From: Mucilaginibacter xinganensis | GTDB taxonomy: Bacteria; Bacteroidota; Bacteroidia; Sphingobacteriales; Sphingobacteriaceae | Length of the DNA stretch: 64,000 bases | Reading direction: 5' to 3' | Assembly: GCF_002257585.1 (NCBI RefSeq) | Contig: NZ_CP022743.1 | Location: 4,278,001 to 4,342,000, forward strand | Shown here: positions 8,194-16,219 of the stretch, piece by piece | How the letters are laid out: the number at the start of each line of letters is the position of its first letter | How positions within the stretch are numbered: the stretch's first letter is position 1 | The notes under the pieces: model-generated | Databases searched by the model: none | Told to the model about the DNA's origin: nothing | Seen by the model: only the letters and a program-made list of their open reading frames with translations | Position numbers and translations under genes: made by a program

Positions 8194-8353
8194 CCCTGGT
8201 TTTCAATTGATAGGCTAAACCATCAATACCAAAGTTTATTTTACCAAAATATTTACTCAAATCCATGGGTGCTTTTTTCTTAGGGAGTTTTGTTAACTCC
8301 TCATCGAGTTTGTTCCGGCCCGTTAACTTATTAACTTTAATTATTTTTGCCAT
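8180..8353 (-). CDS. Antitoxin-like small protein paired with the PIN toxin
   Basis: 57-residue protein starting MAKIIKVNKLTGRNKLDEEL and ending FGIDGLAYQLKTRDEWR. It is basic at the N-terminus with an acidic and aromatic tail, as expected for a type II antitoxin that binds DNA at one end and the toxin at the other. It overlaps the downstream PIN gene by 14 bases, the usual antitoxin-first operon order. A TATATTTG box sits 3 bases before the ATG at 8351-8353, so the message may be almost leaderless. That box also argues against the longer frame reaching 8407, which would run back into the terminator hairpin of sucB. Assigned by position, not by a recognised family. Confidence 0.65.
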   Translation of the reverse strand: MAKIIKVNKLTGRNKLDEELTKLPKKKAPMDLSKYFGKINFGIDGLAYQLKTRDEWR

Positions 8354-8356
8354 ACA

Positions 8357-8364
8357 CAAATATA
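8357..8364 (-). promoter_or_regulatory. -7 promoter box (TATATTTG) for the toxin-antitoxin operon
   Basis: On the minus strand, TATATTTG lies 3 bases upstream of the antitoxin ATG and matches TAnnTTTG. It supports the short start and a near-leaderless transcript. Confidence 0.5.
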
Positions 8365-8382
8365 CTATTTTATCAAAACAAA

Positions 8383-8404
8383 AAACCCGGCCTAAACCGG
8401 GTTT
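8383..8404 (-). terminator. Rho-independent terminator of sucAB
   Basis: An 8-bp perfect stem AAACCCGG/CCGGGTTT with a 6-base loop, followed on the minus strand by TTTTGTTTTG. It lies about 22 bases after the sucB stop. Confidence 0.85.
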
Positions 8405-8426
8405 CATATATTTTAAACTAGTTTGA

Positions 8427-10028
8427 CTATACTCCCAGCAACAACCTTGCTGGGTCTTCCAATAATTGTTTTACCCTTACCAGGAAGCTTACCGATTCGC
8501 GGCCGTCAATTATCCGGTGATCGTAGGATAACGCCAGGTACATCATCGGGCGGATAACTACCTGTCCGTTTACGGCAACCGGGCGCTCAATAATGTTGTG
8601 CATACCCAATATGGCTGATTGCGGCGAGTTGATGATCGGTGTTGACATCATAGAGCCAAACACACCGCCATTGGTAATGGTGAACGTGCCACCTGTCATT
8701 TCCTCTAAGGTGAGCTTGTTTTCGCGGGCTTTTACAGCAAGTGCAGCAACAGCCTTTTCAATTTCGGCAAGGCTCATACTTTCCGCATTGCGGATCACCG
8801 GAACCACCAAACCTTTAGGAGCAGATACGGCGATTGAAATATCAGCAAAGTTGCTATAAACCACTTCCTCGCCTTCAATCCGTGCACCAACAGCCGGCCA
8901 GTCTTTCAATGCCTCGCAAACTGCTTTGGTGAAGAATGACATAAAGCCTAAGCCTACGCCATGTTTTTCTTTAAATTTATCTTTGTATTTGCTGCGGATC
9001 TCCATGATTGGCGCCATGTCAACCTCGTTAAACGTGGTCAGCATCGCAGTTTCGTTCTTAACTGCTACCAAACGCTTGGCAACCGTTTTACGTAATGAGG
9101 ACATCTTTTCGCGACGGTCGGACCTCGATCCTGCGGCAACAGGCTCAGCCTTCGGTGCAGCCACCGCCGGTTTGGCAGCCGGGGCTGCTGTGCCCAGCAT
9201 TTCTTTAGGGGCTTGCGGGTTTTCCGAAACTTTTTCGGCTAATAGCGCATCCTCCTTGGTTATCCTGCCTGCTACGCCGCTTCCCGTTACAGAAGCAGTA
9301 TTAACGCCTTTTTCAGCAAGGATCTTTGCAGCAGCAGGAGACGGTGTGCCCGATGCATAGGTAGTTGCTTTGCCATTGGTAGCAGCTGTTGCAGGGGCAG
9401 GTGCCGATGCTCCGGCAGCAGTAGCTGCGGGTACTAACGCGCCTGCACCTTCAATGGTGCAAACAACCGTGCCAATCGGCAATACGTCGCCTTCTTTGGC
9501 TATAATTTTTAATGTACCTGCTTTTTCGGCAGTTAGTTCAAATGTAGCTTTATCTGATTCAAGTTCGGCAATGGCCTCGTCCATGGCAACAGCGTCACCA
9601 TCCTTTTTGATCCATCTAGAAAGCGTTACTTCAGTAATAGATTCACCAACAGTTGGTACTTTTACCTGCAGAGAGGTTTCAGCAGTAGTAACGGCAGCTG
9701 AAGGTTGTGCTGCTTCAGGCTGAGCTGGTGCTGCTATTGCAGCTTCTTTACTGCTGCTTTCAACGGCTACCGGCTTACTTTCTTCAGCAGCACCGCCTTC
9801 TTCAATAGTGCCAACAACAGCTCCAATCGCTAAAGTATCGCCTTCTTTGGCTACGGTTTTCAATACGCCGGCCTTTTCGGCGGTAAGCTCAAAAGTGGCC
9901 TTGTCTGATTCTAATTCGGCAATTACTTCGTCCATCTTTACAGCGTCGCCATCTTTTTTCAGCCAGCTTGATAAAGTTACTTCGGTAATTGATTCGCCAA
10001 CCGGCGGAACTTTGATAGTTAAACTCAT
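8427..10028 (-). CDS. sucB: 2-oxoglutarate dehydrogenase E2, dihydrolipoyl succinyltransferase with two lipoyl domains
   Basis: Core of the 2-oxoglutarate dehydrogenase complex: transfers succinyl from lipoate to CoA in the TCA cycle. 533 residues. Two near-identical lipoyl domains are seen (about 1-78 and 119-195), each with ESDKATFELTAE; the lipoylated lysines are Lys43 and Lys160. Ala/Pro-rich linkers follow, then an E3-binding domain (about 227-268, TPSPAAAKILAEKGV...GRITKEDAL). The catalytic domain runs from about residue 305 and ends SYDHRIIDGRESVSFL, with the active-site His and Asp, and LLEDPARLLLGV. Many SucB proteins have a single lipoyl domain, so the second looks like an internal duplication. 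It follows sucA on the same strand after a repeat-bearing 178-base gap, and a clear terminator follows. Confidence 0.95.
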   Translation of the reverse strand: MSLTIKVPPVGESITEVTLSSWLKKDGDAVKMDEVIAELESDKATFELTAEKAGVLKTVAKEGDTLAIGAVVGTIEEGGAAEESKPVAVESSSKEAAIAAPAQPEAAQPSAAVTTAETSLQVKVPTVGESITEVTLSRWIKKDGDAVAMDEAIAELESDKATFELTAEKAGTLKIIAKEGDVLPIGTVVCTIEGAGALVPAATAAGASAPAPATAATNGKATTYASGTPSPAAAKILAEKGVNTASVTGSGVAGRITKEDALLAEKVSENPQAPKEMLGTAAPAAKPAVAAPKAEPVAAGSRSDRREKMSSLRKTVAKRLVAVKNETAMLTTFNEVDMAPIMEIRSKYKDKFKEKHGVGLGFMSFFTKAVCEALKDWPAVGARIEGEEVVYSNFADISIAVSAPKGLVVPVIRNAESMSLAEIEKAVAALAVKARENKLTLEEMTGGTFTITNGGVFGSMMSTPIINSPQSAILGMHNIIERPVAVNGQVVIRPMMYLALSYDHRIIDGRESVSFLVRVKQLLEDPARLLLGV

Positions 10029-10087
10029 TTTTTCAATTTGAAAATTTGTTGATTTGAAAACTTGAAAATGCCACTGGTGTTTATTTA

Positions 10088-10205
10088 CCGTTAAATCAGC
10101 ACATCCAAATTTTCAAATTAATATTTTTTTGATTTTGAAAATTCGAGTACGTAGCCTGAAGATTAGTCCTCTTCAAATTGGCACATCATCAAATTTTCAA
10201 ATTAA
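10088..10205. repeat. AT-rich direct repeats between sucA and sucB
   Basis: Two direct copies of a GCACATC...CAAATTTTCAAATTA motif occur (about 10096-10121 and 10179-10205). A related AATTTGAAAATTTG stretch lies just upstream of the sucB start (about 10034-10064). They can form AT-rich hairpins in the sucA-sucB message. I see no gene or strong promoter in this gap. Confidence 0.6.
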
Positions 10206-10206
10206 A

Positions 10207-13014
10207 TTAATCTACTCCAACATTGGCCATTTTTTCGGCCGTTGCTTTTACTGCTGCCTTTACTTGCTTGCCTGCTGGCGCTTCAAATGCCTTTGAAACA
10301 ATATGTAACTGCTGCGCAGCATGTTGTTTGGCAAAACCGGTTGCAGTACTGCTACCCTCATGCCTCGAAATTACATTAAGGTTAATCACGTTATCGTTAT
10401 GGAACTTGCGGCAAATATATGGCCATGCGCCCATATTCTCCGGTTCTTCCTGTACCCATATAAACTCAGTGGCCCTGGCATATTTAGCCTTTACCTTAAG
10501 GATCTGAACAACCGGGGTTGGATACAATTGCTCCACCCTCACAATAGCTACGTCCTTGCGTTTGTCCACCTGTTGCTTTTCAAGCAGATCGTAATATATT
10601 TTACCGGTACAAAGCAGTACACGCTTTACTTTTTTAGGATCAGCATAAGTATCGTCAATCAATTCATGGAACTTACCACCGGTAAACTCTTCCAGTTTTG
10701 ACACGCACTTAGGGCTGCGTAACAAACTTTTTGGCGTAAATATGATCAGCGGCTTGCGGAAATCCCTCAGCATTTGCCTTCTCAGGATATGGAAGAAATT
10801 TGCAGGCGTAGTACAGTTAGCTACCTGGATGTTGCTATCGGCACAAAGCTCAAGAAAACGTTCAACACGTGCCGATGAATGTTCCGGGCCCTGCCCTTCG
10901 TAACCGTGCGGCAATAACATTACCAGGCCGTTACCACGCTGCCATTTTGTTTCGGCGCTGGCTATATACTGGTCAACAATAATTTGCGCGCCATTGAAAA
11001 AGTCGCCAAACTGTGCTTCCCATATTGTTAAAGCATTAGGGTTAGCCAAAGCATACCCGTATTCAAAACCCAATACCCCATATTCCGAAAGCAGTGAGTT
11101 GAAAATACTAAGTTTTGCTTCGCTGTTGATGGTTTCAAGCGGTATAAATTCATCTTCCGAATCAACCAGCGTTAATACTGCGTGGCGGTGTGAAAAAGTT
11201 CCCCTTTTCACGTCCTCTCCGCTTAACCTAACCGGATGTCCGTCTTTTAATAAACTACCATAAGCCAGCAACTCGCCCATGGCCCAGTCAAAAACATGGG
11301 TACTGTCCACCATTTTGCGGCGCTCGTCAAAAAGCTTTTCTATCTTTTTAAAGAACTCTTTTCCTTTTGGCAGGTCAGTGATTTTCTTTCCTATTTCCAG
11401 CAATTCATTTTCAGGAACCGCAGTATCTATAGGTGTAAAGAACTCCCTGGTGGTAGCTAAGTGCATACCCTGCCAGGCACCTTCAAACATATGTACAGTT
11501 TCGGTAAACTTATCTTCGGCCTTTGATTCATCCAGCTTAACCTGCAGCTCGGCACGGAATTTCTTTTCCATTTCCAAAGCCAGGCTGGCATCAATGCTGC
11601 CTTCTTTCTGCAATTTTTGTTTGTAGATCTCCAGCGGGTTTGGATGTGCTTCAATAGCCTTGTATAATAAAGGCTGGGTGAATTTTGGCTCATCAGCCTC
11701 GTTATGCCCGTATCTGCGGTAGCATAAAATATCAATAAACACGTCTTCGTGGAATACCTGGCGGTACTCCATAGCCAGGTTTACAACATATGCCAGTGCT
11801 TCAACATCATCACCATTTACGTGAAACACCGGCGAAAGCACTGTTTTAGCCACGTCGGTACAATAAGTACTTGAGCGGGCATCTTTAAAATTGGTGGTAA
11901 AACCAATCTGGTTATTGATCACTATATGGATAGTTCCGCCGGTGCGGTAGCCATCCAGTTTTTCCATTTGTAGTACTTCGTAAACAATGCCCTGTCCGGC
12001 AACCGAAGCATCGCCATGAATCAATATCGGCGCTATTTTTGAATGGTCGCCATTGTACTTAAAGTCAATTTTTGAGCGGGTTAGGCCTTCAACAACCGGA
12101 TCAACCGCTTCCAGGTGCGACGGGTTGGGGCAAAGGCTCAAATGCACCTTTTTACCACCTTTGGTTACCACATCCGTTGAGTAGCCCAGGTGATATTTAA
12201 CGTCGCCGCCAAAAGGGGTATCCTCGTCAAAGTTCTTCCCTTCAAATTCCGAGAAAACCTCTTTGTAAGGCTTCTCCATTATGTTGGTAAGTACGTTAAG
12301 CCTACCGCGGTGAGCCATGCCTACAATGAATTCCTGGATACCAAGCTCTGATCCGTTCTGGATCACCATATCCAATGCCGGGATCAATGATTCAGCACCT
12401 TCAAGCGAAAATCGTTTCTGCCCCAGAAATTTTGTTCCTAAAAAGTTTTCAAAAACAACCGCCTCGTTCAGCTTATCCAGCATCAGCTTTTTTTCGTCTA
12501 CTGTAAACGACGGCGTATTACGTTTGCTTTCCATCCTGTCCTCAAACCATTTCAGTTTTATAGGATTACGGATGTAACGGTACTCGGCACCTATAGACTG
12601 GCAGTAGGTATCTTCCAGTAACTGGCGGATATCGCGCAGGGTAGCTGCACCAAGGCCAACTTCAACACCTGAAGTAAAAACGGTATCCAGGTCAGCATCG
12701 CTAAGCCCGAAAGTTTCCAATTCTTTACCGGGAAAGTACTTGCGCCTTTCGCGTACCGGGTTAGTTTTTGTAAATAAATGGCCGCGTGTACGGTAACCAT
12801 CTATCATGTTAAGCACATTAATTTCCTTTAGGAAATGTTCGGGAGTTTCGGGGGTTACAGCAGCAGCAGGTGTTGGTGTTTCCTTACCAAAGTCAAATCC
12901 TTCAAAAAACTTCTGCCAGCCAAAGTCAACAGATTCCGGGTCTTGTTTATATGCTTCGTAAAGGGAATTAATGTATGCAGCGTTCCCGCTGTTTATATAA
13001 TTGAGGCGATCCAT
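10207..13014 (-). CDS. sucA: 2-oxoglutarate dehydrogenase E1 component
   Basis: Thiamine-diphosphate enzyme that decarboxylates 2-oxoglutarate and succinylates the lipoyl arms of SucB. 935 residues from MDRLNYINSG, the normal length. The N-terminal E2-binding helix motif (YINSLYEAYKQDPESVDFGWQKFFEGF) is present. The ThDP region includes HGDASVAGQGIVYEVLQM, VINNQIGFTT and YRRYGHNEADEPKFTQPLLY; the pyrimidine-binding half has GFEYGYAL and LPHGYEGQGPEHSSARVERFL. A TACTTTTG box upstream of the ATG at 13012-13014 supports this start over a longer frame to 13041. It is the first gene of the sucA-sucB operon. Confidence 0.96.
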   Translation of the reverse strand: MDRLNYINSGNAAYINSLYEAYKQDPESVDFGWQKFFEGFDFGKETPTPAAAVTPETPEHFLKEINVLNMIDGYRTRGHLFTKTNPVRERRKYFPGKELETFGLSDADLDTVFTSGVEVGLGAATLRDIRQLLEDTYCQSIGAEYRYIRNPIKLKWFEDRMESKRNTPSFTVDEKKLMLDKLNEAVVFENFLGTKFLGQKRFSLEGAESLIPALDMVIQNGSELGIQEFIVGMAHRGRLNVLTNIMEKPYKEVFSEFEGKNFDEDTPFGGDVKYHLGYSTDVVTKGGKKVHLSLCPNPSHLEAVDPVVEGLTRSKIDFKYNGDHSKIAPILIHGDASVAGQGIVYEVLQMEKLDGYRTGGTIHIVINNQIGFTTNFKDARSSTYCTDVAKTVLSPVFHVNGDDVEALAYVVNLAMEYRQVFHEDVFIDILCYRRYGHNEADEPKFTQPLLYKAIEAHPNPLEIYKQKLQKEGSIDASLALEMEKKFRAELQVKLDESKAEDKFTETVHMFEGAWQGMHLATTREFFTPIDTAVPENELLEIGKKITDLPKGKEFFKKIEKLFDERRKMVDSTHVFDWAMGELLAYGSLLKDGHPVRLSGEDVKRGTFSHRHAVLTLVDSEDEFIPLETINSEAKLSIFNSLLSEYGVLGFEYGYALANPNALTIWEAQFGDFFNGAQIIVDQYIASAETKWQRGNGLVMLLPHGYEGQGPEHSSARVERFLELCADSNIQVANCTTPANFFHILRRQMLRDFRKPLIIFTPKSLLRSPKCVSKLEEFTGGKFHELIDDTYADPKKVKRVLLCTGKIYYDLLEKQQVDKRKDVAIVRVEQLYPTPVVQILKVKAKYARATEFIWVQEEPENMGAWPYICRKFHNDNVINLNVISRHEGSSTATGFAKQHAAQQLHIVSKAFEAPAGKQVKAAVKATAEKMANVGVD

Positions 13015-13038
13015 GAGAAACCATTCTTTAAAACGGTA

Positions 13039-13046
13039 CAAAAGTA
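13039..13046 (-). promoter_or_regulatory. -7 promoter box (TACTTTTG) for sucA
   Basis: On the minus strand, TACTTTTG matches TAnnTTTG and ends 24 bases before the sucA ATG. Confidence 0.5.
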
Positions 13047-13161
13047 AGCATATCGGCTTATAAACTTTTAATTTAATTGTTAAAATCTTTCACCATACCC
13101 GCAAATTCGGTAATAAACAATGTGGAGAATTAATTGATGATTAAGCAGAAAGGTAACCAAC

Positions 13162-13263
13162 TCAGTGTAGCAGCTTCTCAATAAACCCGCGGAGGTATGA
13201 AAATCCTTCGAAAAGAATTGCAAGCGCACCAATAAAAAGCGTAAACTGCTCAAATGAGTTCAT
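13162..13263 (-). CDS. Possible 33-residue single-span membrane peptide
   Basis: A short frame beginning MNSFEQFTLFIGALAILF and ending RGFIEKLLH, with an ATG at 13261-13263 and a TGA stop. It has one hydrophobic helix of about 17 residues flanked by charged ends, the profile of many small inner-membrane proteins. It lies alone in the 297-base gap between sucA and the cryptochrome gene, on the same strand as both. No family was recognised and no clear promoter was seen; it may be chance. Confidence 0.3.
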   Translation of the reverse strand: MNSFEQFTLFIGALAILFEGFSYLRGFIEKLLH

Positions 13264-13311
13264 GATAACTATTGGACGAAAAATTAGTTTATTTATTACA
13301 CAAACGCCAGC

Positions 13312-14622
13312 TTATTTAACCGCATACGCCCGGTAATCATCCCGGTTAACAGCTGGCAGCCAGGTTTCTATATAATCATTTTTCCCAGCTTGTTCTGCTG
13401 TGGGCAGGGCGGCAATGGTATAGCGGCTTTCGCGGGCATCATTAACGCCTGCAATAAATGCCCAGTTTCCCCAATTGCTGGCCGGCGAATAATCAATCAG
13501 TTTTTCTTCAAAGTAGGCAGCGCCCAGTTTCCAGTCAACCTTAAGCTCATTTACCAAAAATCCCGCAACAATTTGCCTGCTGTAATTGCTGATATAGCCT
13601 GTGGCATTCAGTTCGTGCATAATAGCATCAACCAGTGAAACACCGGTTTCACCATGTGCCCAGCTTTCAAAAAGCAGGTTGCCGTCAATAACATCGGCAG
13701 ATTCATCCTCAGGGTTTTTAACCGCAATAAACTTTTGGCCATGTTTTTTAAACATAAACCTAAAATAGTCGCGCCATAAAAGATCAAGCAACATACCCGG
13801 GTAATGCGTATTATTTAATTGCTGATTTTTAATAATTTCCCAATATACCTGTCTGAGCGAGATACAACCTAAAGCTATCCAGGGCGACAATTTGGAAAGG
13901 TTGATCGTATTGCCTTTTTTGCCGATAACAACATGGCAGTTGTTTAGGAAGAAATCATGCAGTTGTGCTAAAGCTTCATCTTCGCCTCCTTTAAACTTCA
14001 TAGTTGCGCGAATATCGTCAACCAATTGTTCTAAGCCCAGTTTTTGTAACGTGGGTAATACGCCGGCATCTGTAATTACCGGCACTGCCACCTTTTCGGG
14101 CGTAGCCACACATTGGCGTACATTGCTATCGCGTTCCACCTTCTTTTTAAATACGGCAAAGCTATCAGGAATATCTTTAATAGGAAAGGGCAAATCCTCT
14201 TTATGATAGAGTGTATGGCCTATAAAATGCTTTAAATTGAGCTTTATTTTCCAAAGGGCGGTTTCTACCTGCTCAGATATTTCGGTTTCTTCGTGGGCAA
14301 CTTCCCGGTGGTGATATACTTCACTCACCTGGTATTCTTCGGCAAGTCCCGGTATTATTTCAGCAGGATTGCCTATGCGGACTATAAGTTCGCCCCCAAT
14401 ACTTTTCAGATTCTTTCGCAGGTTAGCCACGGATTCTAAAAGAAAGCGGGTCCTTATATTGCCGGTTTTGGGGTTGCCCGAAGGATTGTGCTTAAAGTAA
14501 AAAGGGTCAAAACAATATACCGGGAGCACTTTATCAGCTTTACGTACCGCCTCTAATAATATCTCATTATCATGGATCCGTAAATCATTTCTAAACCACA
14601 CCAATATCGTTTTTTCACTCAT
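13312..14622 (-). CDS. Cryptochrome DASH-type photolyase-family flavoprotein
   Basis: 436-residue FAD protein of the cryptochrome/photolyase family. The N-terminal alpha/beta domain starts VWFRNDLRIHDNEILLEAV, and the DASH-like GNPKTGNIRTRFLLESV follows at about 50-66. The FAD-binding helical half contains LSPWIALGCISLRQVYWEI, LLWRDYFRFMFKKHG, NATGYISNYSRQIVAGFL and SNWGNWAFIAGVNDAR. Cry-DASH proteins repair cyclobutane dimers in single-stranded DNA and some act as light sensors. It is transcribed divergently from the TetR-HAD-kinase operon, across a gap with a palindromic candidate operator, and a second photolyase lies at 21.9-23.2 kb. Confidence 0.9.
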   Translation of the reverse strand: MSEKTILVWFRNDLRIHDNEILLEAVRKADKVLPVYCFDPFYFKHNPSGNPKTGNIRTRFLLESVANLRKNLKSIGGELIVRIGNPAEIIPGLAEEYQVSEVYHHREVAHEETEISEQVETALWKIKLNLKHFIGHTLYHKEDLPFPIKDIPDSFAVFKKKVERDSNVRQCVATPEKVAVPVITDAGVLPTLQKLGLEQLVDDIRATMKFKGGEDEALAQLHDFFLNNCHVVIGKKGNTINLSKLSPWIALGCISLRQVYWEIIKNQQLNNTHYPGMLLDLLWRDYFRFMFKKHGQKFIAVKNPEDESADVIDGNLLFESWAHGETGVSLVDAIMHELNATGYISNYSRQIVAGFLVNELKVDWKLGAAYFEEKLIDYSPASNWGNWAFIAGVNDARESRYTIAALPTAEQAGKNDYIETWLPAVNRDDYRAYAVK

Positions 14623-14824
14623 AGTTAAGCAGGGGTTAACTGATTTGTAGTTTACAAATTTGCAATTTATTTACCAGTTACAAAAAGCCGTAACCAATAT
14701 TTGACATCACGTAAACATTTTCAATTAATGCATTGTCAATATATTATAATAAAACGGCATCCGCGGCATCATTTGGGAATATTTGTAATAACCCTTACAT
14801 CTAACCGTTTATTTATATACGTAC

Positions 14825-14855
14825 GTATGACACTTGAGTGAAAGCATTGTCATAC
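14825..14855. promoter_or_regulatory. Inverted repeat upstream of the TetR-like gene
   Basis: GTATGACA at 14825-14832 and TGTCATAC at 14848-14855 form a perfect 8-bp dyad with a 15-base spacer. A second small palindrome, ATACGTACGTAT, overlaps its left end. Lying 32 bases before the regulator's ATG and in the divergent gap with the cryptochrome gene, it is a plausible operator. No protein binding is shown. Confidence 0.45.
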
Positions 14856-14886
14856 TTTTATATCATAATATTTAATCCTATCAACC

Positions 14887-15549
14887 ATGGCTACTATTGA
14901 GAGCATCCAAAAAGCATATATAGATTTTGTATTAACAGAAGGACAGCAGCCCAAATCGGTTTATGTTTTCGCCAAAAAAAACAAAATGGCCGAAGAGGAA
15001 TTTTATCGTTTCTTCGGATCGTTTGATGCCATTGAACAAAGCATCTGGACCGGCCTCGCTGTGAAAACAATTTCCGAAATTAAAGGCCAGGACGTTTGGA
15101 GCCAGTATTCGGCCAGAGAAAAAGCTTTATCATTCTTTTACAGCTTTTTTGAATTACTAAAAGGCAGCCGCAGCTTTGTTGTTTACAGCGTAAAAAAACA
15201 GCCTAAAACATTCGGCACCCCACAAATATTTACAGGAATGAAAGATGTTTTTGAAAATTTCTGTAACGACCTTATTTTGGAAGGGCTTGAATCTAATGAG
15301 CTTTCTGAACGTAAATTTTTCAGCAATCGTTATAAAGATGCCTTATGGGTACAGCTGGTATTTGTGCTAAACTTCTGGATCAACGATAATTCAACAGGTT
15401 TTGAAAAAACCGATGAAGCTATTGAAAAAGGCATCAACGTTACCTTCGACCTTTTCCAGCGGTCACCTATTGATAACCTGTTTGAGTATGGCAAGTTTTT
15501 GGCCAAAAACGGCGGACTAAAAGAGCGGATGGGTTTTGGCAGCAACTAA
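14887..15549 (+). CDS. TetR-like transcriptional regulator
   Basis: 220 residues, all helical in appearance. Residues about 1-55 fit a degenerate TetR helix-turn-helix (VYVFAKKNKMAEEEFYRFFGSF). The rest, with ALSFFYSFFELLKGSRSFVVYSVKK and FEKTDEAIEKGINVTFDLF, resembles the TetR C-terminal ligand/dimer domain seen in Bacteroidota proteins often annotated only as TetR C-terminal domain protein. It is the first gene of an operon: its stop overlaps the HAD gene start by 14 bases. The HTH assignment is inferred; the ligand is unknown. Confidence 0.65.
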   Translation: MATIESIQKAYIDFVLTEGQQPKSVYVFAKKNKMAEEEFYRFFGSFDAIEQSIWTGLAVKTISEIKGQDVWSQYSAREKALSFFYSFFELLKGSRSFVVYSVKKQPKTFGTPQIFTGMKDVFENFCNDLILEGLESNELSERKFFSNRYKDALWVQLVFVLNFWINDNSTGFEKTDEAIEKGINVTFDLFQRSPIDNLFEYGKFLAKNGGLKERMGFGSN

Positions 15550-16219
15550 TAACACCTTTGCTGCCATATTTGATATGGACGGCACTCTTGTTGACAATAC
15601 GCCTTACCATTTTAAATCGTGGCAGGCGCTTTTTAAAAAACACGGTAAAGGCGAATTAAGCAGGCATACTTATTACACCGAAATAAGCGGCGTCCCCATT
15701 ATGGAAACCTTAAAGGTACTGTTCCCTGATAAGGACGAAGCAGGTTTAAAAAGTTTACTAAAAGAAAAAGAGTCCCTTTACCGCGAGTTATATGCGCCAT
15801 ATTTAGTACCCGTAAATGGCCTGGAGAATTTTTTAACGGCGCTGAAAAACAGCGGTATAAAAATAGCCATGGCGACATCAGCAACGGTTGAGGATATCGA
15901 CTTTATACTAAATGCAGTACCCATCCGGGATGATTTTGATGAGATCGTAAATTCATCAATGGTTGACAAACCAAAGCCTGACCCTCAAATATTTTTAAAA
16001 GCCGCTGAAAAACTAAACCGTGAGCCGGTTAATTGCGTAGTTTTTGAAGATTCATTAGCCGGCATTAAAGCCGCAAACGCGGCAGGCATGAAAGTTGTCG
16101 CGATTACTACAGGACTTGCGGCAGATGAACTACATCCGGTTGACCTGGTAATTAATGATTACTCAGAACTAACCGTACAAAAGCTTGCCCTGCTATTTAA
16201 GAAAGATCAAAATGACTGA
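15536..16219 (+). CDS. HAD-superfamily phosphatase (beta-phosphoglucomutase/phosphatase-like)
   Basis: 227-residue HAD hydrolase of the subfamily with a helical cap. Motif I FDMDGTLVDN gives nucleophile and acid Asp, motif II is MATSATVEDI, motif III has the Lys of VDKPKPDP, and motif IV is VVFEDSLAGIKAANAAGMKV. The only possible start that keeps motif I is a TTG at 15536-15538, inside the last codons of the upstream gene; the frame is closed by a stop at 15518. Expression therefore probably depends on translational coupling. Substrate unknown: a sugar phosphate or phosphoglycolate is typical. Confidence 0.85.
   Translation: MAATNNTFAAIFDMDGTLVDNTPYHFKSWQALFKKHGKGELSRHTYYTEISGVPIMETLKVLFPDKDEAGLKSLLKEKESLYRELYAPYLVPVNGLENFLTALKNSGIKIAMATSATVEDIDFILNAVPIRDDFDEIVNSSMVDKPKPDPQIFLKAAEKLNREPVNCVVFEDSLAGIKAANAAGMKVVAITTGLAADELHPVDLVINDYSELTVQKLALLFKKDQND

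Noticed and set aside
8593..10041. Long plus-strand frames opposite sucB
   Set aside because: They are complementary to the lipoyl and linker coding region, low-complexity Ala/Ser/Thr/Pro, and without motifs; the minus-strand sucB is clearly real.
11279..11626. Plus-strand 115-codon frame opposite sucA
   Set aside because: Serine-rich shadow of the E1 gene; no start context or homology-like motif.
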